Assembly: GCA_900756875.1 (NCBI GenBank)
Contig: CAAELW010000165.1
Coordinates: 1 to 7,598, forward strand
Length of the DNA: 7,598 nt
Source: Pasteurellaceae bacterium
GTDB lineage: Bacteria; Pseudomonadota; Gammaproteobacteria; Enterobacterales; Pasteurellaceae
Direction: 5' to 3'
Part shown: positions 1 through 6,556 of the stretch, in pieces
How positions within the stretch are numbered: position 1 is the first letter of the stretch
How the letters are laid out: each line of letters opens with the position of its first letter
Notes under the pieces: generated by a model
Databases searched by the model: none
What the model was told of the DNA's origin: nothing
Seen by the model: only the letters and a program-made list of their open reading frames with translations
Position numbers and translations under genes: made by a program

Positions 1-990
1 CGTCAACTACAAAAAGTATTAGTTGATATTGCGGGTATGCCAAAAGATGAATTTGAGGCACTTATTGTTGCTAATGGCAGTAGTGATGCATGGGTAGCAA
101 AAGCATTAAAATCAACGAAAGCTTGGGCAAAACGTTTACCAAAATATGAAGAGCGTATCCGTTTATCTTTAGATAACTTAGCGAATATTGAACAGCATAC
201 CAATCTTACTATCCAACAAATGCGTGAGATTTGCGATGCGGTATCTCGTGGTGAACAAAAAGCTCGCCGTGCGAAAAAAGAAATGGTTGAAGCTAACTTA
301 CGTTTGGTCATTTCTATTGCGAAAAAATATACCAACCGAGGTTTACAATTCCTAGATTTAATTCAAGAAGGGAATATTGGTTTGATGAAAGCGGTAGATA
401 AATTTGAGTACCGCCGTGGTTATAAATTCTCTACTTATGCAACCTGGTGGATTCGTCAGGCCATTACTCGTTCTATTGCGGACCAAGCGCGTACAATCCG
501 TATTCCTGTTCATATGATTGAAACGATTAACAAATTAAATCGTATTTCTCGTCAAATGTTACAAGAAATGGGACGCGAAGCCACACCAGAAGAGCTTGCT
601 GAGCGTATGGGGATGCCAGAAGATAAAATTCGTAAAGTGCTTAAAATTGCGAAAGAACCTATTTCTATGGAAACCCCAATCGGTGATGACGATGATTCAC
701 ATTTAGGTGACTTCATCGAGGACTCAACCCTTGAATTGCCATTAGATTCTGCAACCGCACAAAGCTTGAAAGTGGCGACTCATGAAGTGTTAGAAGGTTT
801 AACACCTCGTGAAGCAAAAGTATTACGTATGCGTTTTGGTATTGATATGAATACTGACCATACACTCGAAGAAGTGGGTAAACAATTTGACGTAACTCGT
901 GAGCGTATTCGTCAGATTGAAGCAAAAGCATTACGTAAATTACGTCATCCAAGTCGTTCAGAAACCTTAAGAAGTTTCTTAGATGAGTAA
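1..990 (+). CDS. rpoD: RNA polymerase sigma-70 factor RpoD, C-terminal part (5' truncated by window edge)
   Basis: This is the primary sigma factor, which directs RNA polymerase to housekeeping promoters. The frame is open from base 1, so 329 residues of a protein usually about 610-630 long are present; the N-terminal region 1.1 lies outside. Region 2 spans about residues 95-171 of the visible part, with [14 protein letters not shown], the [14 protein letters not shown] stretch, and [17 protein letters not shown] of regions 2.3-2.4 for -10 melting and recognition. Region 3 follows, including [13 protein letters not shown] of region 3.2. Region 4 ends the protein, with the -35-binding helix-turn-helix [20 protein letters not shown] at about 290-309 and the family C-terminus LRSFLDE. 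Near-identity to the remembered E. coli protein makes the call secure. The ATG at base 37 is internal, not the true start. A strong terminator follows 21 nt after the stop. Confidence 0.98.
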   Translation, partial: RQLQKVLVDIAGMPKDEFEALIVANGSSDAWVAKALKSTKAWAKRLPKYEERIRLSLDNLANIEQHTNLTIQQMREICDAVSRGEQKARRAKKEMVEANLRLVISIAKKYTNRGLQFLDLIQEGNIGLMKAVDKFEYRRGYKFSTYATWWIRQAITRSIADQARTIRIPVHMIETINKLNRISRQMLQEMGREATPEELAERMGMPEDKIRKVLKIAKEPISMETPIGDDDDSHLGDFIEDSTLELPLDSATAQSLKVATHEVLEGLTPREAKVLRMRFGIDMNTDHTLEEVGKQFDVTRERIRQIEAKALRKLRHPSRSETLRSFLDE

Positions 991-1011
991 TTATTCATTC
1001 ATGTAAAAAAG

Positions 1012-1037
1012 AAAAGGCAGAGAACTCTGCCTTTTTT
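1012..1037 (+). terminator. Rho-independent terminator of rpoD
   Basis: A perfect 10-bp stem (AAAAGGCAGA paired with TCTGCCTTTT) closes a GAAC tetraloop and runs into a stretch of six T at 1032-1037. It lies 21 nt after the rpoD stop codon. This is a textbook intrinsic terminator and separates rpoD from psiE. Confidence 0.93.
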
Positions 1038-1056
1038 ATTTGATTAAATTTGGTTA

Positions 1057-1085
1057 TTTACCATTAAATCACATTCCTTTAAAAT
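1057..1085 (+). promoter_or_regulatory. Candidate sigma-70 promoter of psiE
   Basis: TTTACC at 1057-1062 (4 of 6 matches to the -35 consensus) and TAAAAT at 1080-1085 (5 of 6 to the -10 consensus) are separated by 17 bp. The predicted start is near 1092, about 35 nt before the psiE ATG. The position fits, because the rpoD terminator should cut psiE off from upstream transcription. Only sequence similarity supports it, and AT-rich DNA gives such matches easily. Confidence 0.4.
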
Positions 1086-1126
1086 ACGCACCTTTCGTCA
1101 TTTTAAAAAACACAAAAAGGAACTTT

Positions 1127-1543
1127 ATGGAAGAATCTCAAGAACTCGAAAAGCTGCCTAGAGTAGTGACTAGTGTATTAAAAGTGGTATTAAGTTTTTC
1201 ACTTATTGCTTTGGCTTTAGTATTGATTATTGCTTTAGCTAAAATTACCTATACCTTAGCAATTATGGTGTTTAATACATCAAGCGCAGTGCCTTATGAT
1301 GTTGCCGAACAAGCCGTGATGTTTTTCTTATATTTCGGTTTTATTGGCCTTATCGTGCAATATTTTAAAAGCGGCTATCATTTTCCTTTACGCTATTTTA
1401 TTTATGCGGGGATTACCGCTATGTTGCGCCTGATTATTGTGAATCATGAGAGCTCAGTTGATACCATCTTATTCGCAGGCGCGATTTTAATTATGGTTAT
1501 TGCACTTTGTTTAGTGTTGTATTCCAATAAAATTAAAATTTAA
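1127..1543 (+). CDS. psiE: PsiE family inner-membrane protein
   Basis: A 138-residue protein matching the PsiE family (E. coli PsiE, 136 aa, phosphate-starvation inducible, biochemical role unknown). The hallmark is the central stretch with FFLYFGFIGLIVQYFKSG followed by HFPLRYFIYAGITA and RLIIV, which closely follows the E. coli protein as I remember it. Four hydrophobic segments at about 20-46, 62-80, 86-105 and 113-132 predict a small polytopic inner-membrane protein. The ATG at 1127 is chosen because AAAAAGGA sits 5 nt before it and family length fits. The frame extends back to a TTG at 1040, but that would add 29 residues with no ribosome binding site. It is probably monocistronic, between the rpoD terminator and convergent rlmJ. 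In E. coli the gene is controlled by PhoB and CRP; I see no convincing site for either here. Confidence 0.9.
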   Translation: MEESQELEKLPRVVTSVLKVVLSFSLIALALVLIIALAKITYTLAIMVFNTSSAVPYDVAEQAVMFFLYFGFIGLIVQYFKSGYHFPLRYFIYAGITAMLRLIIVNHESSVDTILFAGAILIMVIALCLVLYSNKIKI

Positions 1544-1570
1544 AAGTGCGGTCATTTTGACCGAGGTTTT
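1542..1570. terminator. Weak hairpin between convergent psiE and rlmJ, built on an uptake signal
   Basis: CGGTCA (1549-1554) pairs with TGACCG (1558-1563) around a TTT loop. An outer AAAA/TTTT stem (1542-1545 with 1567-1570) is separated by a mismatched 3+3 nt internal loop. On the minus strand the hairpin is followed by CACTTTTAAATTTT. Its position right after the psiE stop and 9 nt after the rlmJ stop suggests a bidirectional terminator. The stem is short, so strength is doubtful. Confidence 0.5.
1544..1552 (+). repeat. DNA uptake signal sequence (USS), perfect core
   Basis: AAGTGCGGT, the 9-bp core of the H. influenzae-type USS, followed by CATTTT, in keeping with the AT-rich flank of the extended motif. 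It begins directly after the psiE stop codon and forms one arm of the hairpin between psiE and rlmJ. USS copies are bound preferentially by the Pasteurellaceae DNA uptake machinery. Confidence 0.93.
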
Positions 1571-1578
1571 GGAATGGA

Positions 1579-2424
1579 TTATTCTGGTACAATCCATTCC
1601 ACTATCCAACTTCCTGTACCTTCAGGGACGAGCGTTTGGGTTAAATAAGGCAAAATAGCTTTCATTTGCTGTTCTAATTGCCAAGGTGGATTAATCACCA
1701 CCATTCCACTTGCGGTCATACCACGTTGATCGCTATCAGGGCGAACCACCAATTCAATTTTCAAAATTTTACGAATCCCTGTTGCTTCTAATCCTTTAAA
1801 AATGCGTTTTGTTTGTTGACGTAGAACCACTGGGTACCAAATCGCATAAGTGCCTGTTGCAAAACGTTTATAACCCTCTTCGATCGCTTTCACGACGAGA
1901 TCATAATCTTCTTTTAATTCATAAGGCGGATCAATAAGCACTAAGCCACGGCGTTCTTTTGGCGGAAGTGTCGCTTTGAGTTGTTGGAAACCATTTTCTG
2001 ATTTTGTGGTGATATTTTTAAATTCTTTGAAATTATTGCGTAATAATGGAAAATCGCTCGGGTGTAATTCTGTCAGTAATGCGCGATCTTGCGAACGCAA
2101 TAATTGTGCAGCAATCATTGGTGACCCCGCATAATAGCGTAATTCTTTACCGCCATAATTGAGCTTTTTAATGAGATCTACGTAGCGAGCAACCTCTTCG
2201 GGTAAATCTGTTCTTTCCCAAAGTCTCCCAATTCCCTCTTTGTATTCGCCGGTTTTTTCTGATTCGTTAGAACTTAAACGATAGCGTCCGACCCCTGAAT
2301 GGGTATCGAGGTAGTAAAAACCTTTTTCTTTCAATGAAAGATTTTCCAAAATCAGCATTAACACAATGTGTTTTAACACATCAGCATGATTGCCAGCATG
2401 GAAACTGTGACGATAACTTAACAT
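1579..2424 (-). CDS. rlmJ: 23S rRNA (adenine(2030)-N6)-methyltransferase RlmJ
   Basis: A 281-residue cytoplasmic SAM-dependent methyltransferase (E. coli RlmJ, formerly YhiR, 280 aa) that methylates A2030 of 23S rRNA. The family N-terminus MLSYRHSFHAGNHADVLKH is intact and contains the histidine and lysine known to contact substrate or cofactor. LDTHSGVGRY at 39-48 is the SAM-binding loop, LTELHPSD at 117-124 is a further cofactor-site motif, and DPPYE at 165-169 is the catalytic motif of N6-adenine methylases. The end, TGSWIVEWIVPE, also matches the family. The start is supported by AAAAGGA 6 nt upstream on the minus strand (2437-2431). It lies 66 bp downstream of ponA behind a terminator, so it needs readthrough or its own promoter. 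In H. influenzae the homologue also neighbours ponA and com. A yhiR requirement for growth on DNA as a nutrient has been reported in E. coli; a competence role here is unproven. Confidence 0.96.
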   Translation of the reverse strand: MLSYRHSFHAGNHADVLKHIVLMLILENLSLKEKGFYYLDTHSGVGRYRLSSNESEKTGEYKEGIGRLWERTDLPEEVARYVDLIKKLNYGGKELRYYAGSPMIAAQLLRSQDRALLTELHPSDFPLLRNNFKEFKNITTKSENGFQQLKATLPPKERRGLVLIDPPYELKEDYDLVVKAIEEGYKRFATGTYAIWYPVVLRQQTKRIFKGLEATGIRKILKIELVVRPDSDQRGMTASGMVVINPPWQLEQQMKAILPYLTQTLVPEGTGSWIVEWIVPE

Positions 2425-2446
2425 GATTTGTCCTTTTGACGTAAAA

Positions 2447-2455
2447 AAGTGCGGT
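2447..2455 (+). repeat. USS, perfect core (first arm of inverted pair)
   Basis: AAGTGCGGT followed by CAAAATT, which matches the AT-rich part of the extended USS. It is the left arm of the ponA terminator stem. Confidence 0.94.
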
Positions 2456-2463
2456 CAAAATTA

Positions 2464-2472
2464 ACCGCACTT
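2464..2472 (-). repeat. USS, perfect core (second arm of inverted pair)
   Basis: ACCGCACTT on the plus strand, the reverse complement of the USS core. It shares its AT-rich flank (the loop) with the copy at 2447-2455. Confidence 0.94.
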
Positions 2473-2490
2473 TTAGTATTTAAATCAGGG

Positions 2491-5109
2491 TTAGAATAAT
2501 TCTTCTGGTTGCGTTGCAGGAATTGCATCTTTGGTTTTGCCTGTTCCACCATTTAAGCGTTGTTGCAACTCAGGCGGGACATAATAACCGCGCTCTTTCA
2601 TTTCTGCAATGTAAGTACGTTTAGGCTCGGTACCAACGATAAAGTATTCTTTACGACCACCACCTTCAGAAAGTAAACCAGAGTTACTGTCAATGGTTTT
2701 CTCCACTATGTTTGGAGGAAGATCAAGTTGACGTTCTGGTACATCAGAAAGTGCAGCTTTCATATAAGCGACCCAGGCAGGCATTGCGGTTTTTGCACCC
2801 GCTTCACCTTTACCTAATACGCGTTTGTTATCATCGAAACCGACATAGGTCGTTGTCACTAAGTTAGCACCAAAACCTGCATACCAAGCAACTTTCGCAC
2901 TATTCGTGGTACCGGTTTTACCGCCGATGTCACTACGCTTAATGCTTTGAGCAATACGCCAGCTGGTACCTTTCCAACTAAGTCCCTGCTCACCATAGAT
3001 CGCCGTATTTAATGCGCTACGAATTAAGAAGGCTAACTCACCACTAATTACACGAGGTGCATACTCTTGTTTTGCCGCACCGTCTTTCGCATCGGCCATT
3101 AAATCAACAGAACCGTCATTTAATGCTGATGTTTGAAGCTCAGGCAAATCTGGTACGTTCTCTGGTTGCTGGTCACTCTCACCTTCATCTGTATCGGTGT
3201 TGCTATTACCTTTAGCGGATTTTAGATTGTCAGGGTTAGCCACTTCTGCGACATCTTTAAAACCATCAATTTTATCTTTGGTTTCACCATAAATCACAGG
3301 AATATCGTTACAGGTAATACAAGCAATTTTGGGATTCGCAATAAATAAATCTTTACCGGTATTATCTTGAATTTTTTCGATAAGGTAAGGATCAATTAAG
3401 AAACCACCGTTATCAAATACCGCATAAGCACGCGCCATTTCCAATGGAGTGAAGGATGCCGCACCTAATGCAAGCGCTTCACTGGCAAAATATTGATCAC
3501 GTTTGAACCCAAATCGTTGTAAGAAGTCAGCCGTAAAGCCAACACCTGCAGTTTGTAGTGCTCGGATGGCAATCATGTTTTTGGATTGACCTAAACCTAC
3601 ACGTAAACGCATTGGACCGTCATAACGATCAGGTGAGTTTTTCGGTTGCCACAAAAGTTGTCCTGGTTTTTGAATGGAGATAGGACTGTCTTGCAATACG
3701 CTTGAAAGCGTTAAACCTTTTTCTAATGCTGCCGCATAGATAAATGGTTTAATTGAAGAACCGACTTGCACTAAAGATTGGGTTGCACGGTTAAATTTAC
3801 TTTGTTCGTAGCTAAAACCACCCACCATGGCTTCAATTGCACCATTATCGGAGTTTAATGAAACTAATGCAGAGTTAGCCGCTGGAATTTGACCTAAAAT
3901 CCATTCACCGTTATCACGTTTACGAATCCAAATCTGTTCGCCTACTTTAACAGGGGATTTACCTGCCCAACGCATTGCGTTAGAAGAGAGTGGCATCGTT
4001 TCATTATTGGCTAAAAGTAATTCTGCACCATTCTTACCTAATGCAGTTACCGCTGCCGGAATGAATGGTTCTGAATCAGGTAATTTTTTCAAGAAAGCGA
4101 CAATGCGTTCATTATCCCATGGGGCTTCACCTTTTTTCCAAAGTGGAGCACCGCCACGCCAGCCATGACGCATATCATAATCGATCAAGTTATTACGTAC
4201 GGCTTTTTGAGCTTCCGCTTGATCTTTTGAGAGTACTGTCGTGAAAACTTTATAACCTTTGGTGTAAGCATCTTCTTCACCAAAACGTTTTACCATTTCT
4301 TGACGAACCATTTCAGTCACATAGTCTGCACGGAACTCAAATTTAGCACCGTGATAGCTTGCTACAATTGGTTCTTTAATCGCTGCATCATATTCTGCTT
4401 TGGTGATCTTGTTCTCATCCAACATTCGGCTTAACACCACATTTCGACGTTCTTCCGCACGTTTTGGCGAATACAGCGGATTCATGGTAGAAGGTGCTTT
4501 TGGCAAGCCAGCAATGACCGCCATTTCAGAAAGTGTTAATTCATCTAAGTTTTTACCAAAGTAGGTTTGAGCAGCGGCTGCAACGCCATAAGAGCGATAC
4601 CCTAAGAAAATTTTATTCAAATAAAGTTCTAAAATTTCTTGTTTGCTTAAGGCATTTTCAATTTCAATGGCTAATACTGCTTCGCGAGCTTTACGAATGA
4701 TGGTTTTCTCTGGGGTTAAGAAGAAGTTACGTGCAAGCTGTTGCGTAATGGTACTTGCCCCTTGAGATGCACCCCCATTGTTGACAGCGACAAAAATCGC
4801 ACGAGCAATACCGACAGGATCTAAACCGTGATGTTCATAAAAACGGCTATCTTCCGTCGCTAAGAAGGCATCTTGCAGACGCTGAGGCACATTTTCTAAT
4901 TTCACAGGAATACGGCGTTGTTCGCCGACTTCACCGATCAATTTGCCATCAGCCGTATAAATTTGCATCGGTTGTTGCAATTCGACGGTTTTTAGGCTTT
5001 CTACCGATGGTAAGGAGGATTTTAAGTGAAAATACAGTACACCACCGGCGACTAACCCCAGTATACATATCGTTAATAGGGTACTTAATATTAATTTTGC
5101 GATCCGCAT
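2491..5109 (-). CDS. ponA: Penicillin-binding protein 1A, bifunctional peptidoglycan glycosyltransferase/transpeptidase
   Basis: Class A PBP (E. coli mrcA product, 850 aa; 872 here) that polymerises lipid II and cross-links peptidoglycan in the periplasm. A single membrane anchor spans about residues 7-27. The GT51 domain (about 55-225) has EDSRFYEHHG with catalytic Glu86, GASTITQQLARN at 117-128 and RKAREAVLAIEIE at 139-151. An OB-like domain follows at about 310-420. The transpeptidase domain has SSIK at 451-454 (catalytic Ser451), SKN at 509-511 and KTGT at 731-734. A CxxC (597-600) precedes an acidic, Asn/Asp/Ser-rich linker at about 608-683. The C-terminus EELF resembles that of E. coli PBP1A. 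The ATG is preceded by GAGAGA 8 nt upstream (5123-5118). The gene is divergent from comA, as in H. influenzae, and its start codon lies inside the competence CRP-S site. All catalytic residues are present. Confidence 0.97.
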   Translation of the reverse strand: MRIAKLILSTLLTICILGLVAGGVLYFHLKSSLPSVESLKTVELQQPMQIYTADGKLIGEVGEQRRIPVKLENVPQRLQDAFLATEDSRFYEHHGLDPVGIARAIFVAVNNGGASQGASTITQQLARNFFLTPEKTIIRKAREAVLAIEIENALSKQEILELYLNKIFLGYRSYGVAAAAQTYFGKNLDELTLSEMAVIAGLPKAPSTMNPLYSPKRAEERRNVVLSRMLDENKITKAEYDAAIKEPIVASYHGAKFEFRADYVTEMVRQEMVKRFGEEDAYTKGYKVFTTVLSKDQAEAQKAVRNNLIDYDMRHGWRGGAPLWKKGEAPWDNERIVAFLKKLPDSEPFIPAAVTALGKNGAELLLANNETMPLSSNAMRWAGKSPVKVGEQIWIRKRDNGEWILGQIPAANSALVSLNSDNGAIEAMVGGFSYEQSKFNRATQSLVQVGSSIKPFIYAAALEKGLTLSSVLQDSPISIQKPGQLLWQPKNSPDRYDGPMRLRVGLGQSKNMIAIRALQTAGVGFTADFLQRFGFKRDQYFASEALALGAASFTPLEMARAYAVFDNGGFLIDPYLIEKIQDNTGKDLFIANPKIACITCNDIPVIYGETKDKIDGFKDVAEVANPDNLKSAKGNSNTDTDEGESDQQPENVPDLPELQTSALNDGSVDLMADAKDGAAKQEYAPRVISGELAFLIRSALNTAIYGEQGLSWKGTSWRIAQSIKRSDIGGKTGTTNSAKVAWYAGFGANLVTTTYVGFDDNKRVLGKGEAGAKTAMPAWVAYMKAALSDVPERQLDLPPNIVEKTIDSNSGLLSEGGGRKEYFIVGTEPKRTYIAEMKERGYYVPPELQQRLNGGTGKTKDAIPATQPEELF

Positions 5110-5116
5110 CGTAAAA
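5095..5116 (+). promoter_or_regulatory. CRP-S site (competence regulatory element) for the com operon
   Basis: A 22-bp dyad with left half TTTTGCGATCC and right half reading TTTTACGATGC on the minus strand. The TGCGA core, with C at position 6 in place of the T of ordinary CRP sites (TGTGA), is the signature of CRP-S sites that need Sxy/TfoX as well as cAMP-CRP. It matches the published Haemophilus competence consensus almost base for base. Its centre (5105.5) lies about 60 bp upstream of the predicted comA transcription start. It also covers the ponA initiation codon (5109-5107 on the minus strand). Confidence 0.9.
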
Positions 5117-5130
5117 TTCTCTCTGGTTTA

Positions 5131-5166
5131 ATGAATATTCAAAAAATCAAAATTATGATTTTGGCT
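5131..5166 (+). promoter_or_regulatory. Candidate comABCDE promoter
   Basis: TATGAT at 5154-5159 matches 5 of 6 bases of the -10 consensus. At 17-bp spacing the -35 position reads ATGAAT, a poor match, as expected for an activator-dependent promoter. The start would be near 5166, putting the CRP-S centre at about -60.5, the usual class I position. TATAAA at 5173-5178 is an alternative -10, with worse CRP spacing. The ponA promoter must lie in the same gap on the other strand; CATAAT (5157-5152) and TATACT (5176-5171) are possible -10 elements, neither with a good -35. Confidence 0.55.
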
Positions 5167-5208
5167 GCTAAGTATAAAAGATTAATCCCTTAAAGAATAG
5201 GAAAGAAT

Positions 5209-6051
5209 ATGGGAATTGCTCATAGAAAGCAGCGAAAACAACAAATTGGTGTGAGTAAACAACAAGATAACCTCTATTTTGTTTGGCTAGATGAATTCCA
5301 CAAAGTTCAATCTATTTGCTTGAATAGACAACAAAAGGACATTTTTTCTGAGTTATTACCTCATTTATCACAAAAAACTAACCAATGTTGTTTTATCGGC
5401 GCCATTTCACCCCATTTTACTTGGTCTAAAACGCTTATTTTACCACAAACACTCAATGCTCAAGAGTGTGAACAACAATGTCGTTTTATTTTACAAAAAG
5501 AATTACCGATTCCGTTGGATGAATTATGGTTTGATTATCTTACCACGCCATTAAAACAAGGTTTTCGTTTGGATATCACGGCGATTCGACAAGAAAGCGC
5601 CAATGCAGAATTAGCAAAATATTTGCCGCTAAAATTGACCGCACTTGATTTACTGAATCACAGTATTTTACGTGCATTTTATGCCATTTTAGGTCAAGAG
5701 CCGACTAACACCTTATTTTTATATCAAGATCAACAAGGTTGTCTCGCCGTTTGTGAACGCTTACAACAACGACAAGTCTTGCAATCTCAAAGTAATTTAT
5801 CTGAGCTTTATCAACAATTTATCCAGCGTTTTCCTGAAACGATAGAACAGATTTATGTGTATCAAGCGCCCGATATATTAAATTCACACACAATCGAATT
5901 ACTGCCTCAGGATTGGCTGCGAATCGAAACAGATTTACCTTTTATCGCTTTAGGTAATGCACTGTGGCAAACCGATTTAAAGCTAGTGGATTTATCCTCA
6001 AAAATGACTGCACTTTTGCCTCCAAGTAATCGGGAGAGTGGTAATGTTTAG
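5209..6051 (+). CDS. comA: Competence protein ComA, PilM-like cytoplasmic component of the DNA uptake pilus
   Basis: First gene of the competence operon; 280 residues. The Haemophilus ComA family corresponds to PilM/HofM, an actin-fold cytoplasmic protein that binds the N-terminus of PilN and links the pilus motor to the inner-membrane complex. Similarity to canonical PilM is low. The usual N-terminal GIDIGSSSIK-type phosphate loop is reduced to QIGVSKQQDN, so ATP binding is uncertain. FIALGNALWQ near residues 245-254 resembles the C-terminal PilM motif. No signal peptide or membrane helix is seen. Seven cysteines include two CxxxC pairs (87/91 and 178/182). The start is set by AGGA at 5199-5202, 6 nt before ATG. 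Identification rests mainly on position: divergent from ponA, behind a CRP-S site, and followed by ComB-E. It overlaps comB by 8 nt. A perfect USS encodes Thr-Ala-Leu at 144-146. Confidence 0.88.
   Translation: MGIAHRKQRKQQIGVSKQQDNLYFVWLDEFHKVQSICLNRQQKDIFSELLPHLSQKTNQCCFIGAISPHFTWSKTLILPQTLNAQECEQQCRFILQKELPIPLDELWFDYLTTPLKQGFRLDITAIRQESANAELAKYLPLKLTALDLLNHSILRAFYAILGQEPTNTLFLYQDQQGCLAVCERLQQRQVLQSQSNLSELYQQFIQRFPETIEQIYVYQAPDILNSHTIELLPQDWLRIETDLPFIALGNALWQTDLKLVDLSSKMTALLPPSNRESGNV
5638..5646 (-). repeat. USS, perfect core, inside comA
   Basis: ACCGCACTT with AAAATTG upstream, an extended USS on the minus strand. It is in frame and encodes Thr144-Ala145-Leu146 of ComA. Confidence 0.93.
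6007..6015 (-). repeat. Degenerate USS in comA (one mismatch)
   Basis: ACTGCACTT differs from the USS core complement ACCGCACTT at one base and keeps the AT-rich flank (AAAATG). It encodes Thr267-Ala268-Leu269, and the mismatch is a silent third-position ACC/ACT difference. Confidence 0.5.
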
Positions 6052-6556
6052 CCTTAATTTATTACCTTGGCGCTTAGAACAACATCAAAAGGCTTTTCGT
6101 CGTTTTATGTGGCAAGGTTTAATTTGGCTAGCTTGCTCAGTTTTGATTGTCGTTGGATTGAATCAGCTTAATGAACAACAAGCACAAATCCTAAATCAGA
6201 CAAAAGAAAAACTGACACAAATCACTCATCAAGTCCATCAGAAACGTATTCAAGTTCAACAACTACAACGTGATTTGCAAGAAATGAATGAGCTGACAAA
6301 AATGGATACAGAATATGTGTATCGCCTGCTTAATTTATTAAGTGAGCTGCCATTAAAACAGGGTGAGTTAGATGAATTTACGCTCAATGCGAAGCAAGTT
6401 GCCTTTTCAGGCATGACAGAAAGCCAACGAGAGTTTGAGGAGATACATCAATTTCTCAAACGCCATTTTACAGAGGTTAACTTAACTAAGTTTCAGCCAG
6501 TGCAACAGCAGTTATTTTTTCAATTTGATATTCATTTATCGGAGTCTGTGCAATGA
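6044..6556 (+). CDS. comB: Competence protein ComB, PilN-like inner-membrane component
   Basis: A 170-residue bitopic membrane protein of the PilN type. The short cytoplasmic N-terminus carries LNLLPWR (residues 4-10), the motif that PilN uses to dock into PilM. One transmembrane helix spans about 21-41. A Gln-rich coiled coil covers about 41-90, and a small periplasmic domain follows to residue 170. PilN pairs with PilO (here ComC) to form the inner-membrane alignment platform. The ATG at 6044 is preferred because it puts the NLLPWR motif close to the N-terminus and has GGGAG 7 nt upstream (6032-6036). A GTG at 6038 would add two residues and overlap that ribosome binding site. The gene overlaps the comA end by 8 nt and the comC start by 4 nt, suggesting translational coupling. 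Confidence 0.9.
   Translation: MFSLNLLPWRLEQHQKAFRRFMWQGLIWLACSVLIVVGLNQLNEQQAQILNQTKEKLTQITHQVHQKRIQVQQLQRDLQEMNELTKMDTEYVYRLLNLLSELPLKQGELDEFTLNAKQVAFSGMTESQREFEEIHQFLKRHFTEVNLTKFQPVQQQLFFQFDIHLSESVQ

Larger units (their letters stand above)
2443..2474 (-). terminator. ponA intrinsic terminator made of an inverted USS pair
   Basis: AAAAGTGCGGT (2445-2455) and ACCGCACTTTT (2464-2474) form a perfect 11-bp stem with an 8-nt loop. Read on the minus strand the hairpin ends in TTTTTT (2448-2443). It starts 16 nt after the ponA stop and ends 18 nt before the rlmJ ATG. Both arms are perfect USS cores. Paired USSs acting as terminators are well known in H. influenzae. Confidence 0.9.

Noticed and set aside
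3..335. Minus-strand open frame of 110 codons inside rpoD
   Set aside because: Lies antisense to strongly conserved sigma factor codons, with no recognisable product; a shadow frame. The same holds for the minus-strand frame at 713-952.
1066..1075. AAATCACATT near the psiE promoter as a CRP site
   Set aside because: Only the right half matches; the left half position (TTACC) does not resemble TGTGA. E. coli psiE is CRP-controlled, but one half-site is not enough to call it.
1040..1126. Upstream TTG start that would lengthen PsiE by 29 residues
   Set aside because: It starts inside the end of the rpoD terminator region, has no ribosome binding site, and the extra residues do not fit the family; the ATG at 1127 has AAAAAGGA and the right length.
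1708..1716. ACTTGCGGT in rlmJ as a USS
   Set aside because: Two mismatches to the core and it encodes the conserved family segment MTASGM; likely chance.
6038..6043. GTG start for ComB two codons upstream
   Set aside because: It overlaps the ribosome binding site GGGAGAG and adds residues before the conserved N-terminal motif; ATG at 6044 fits better.
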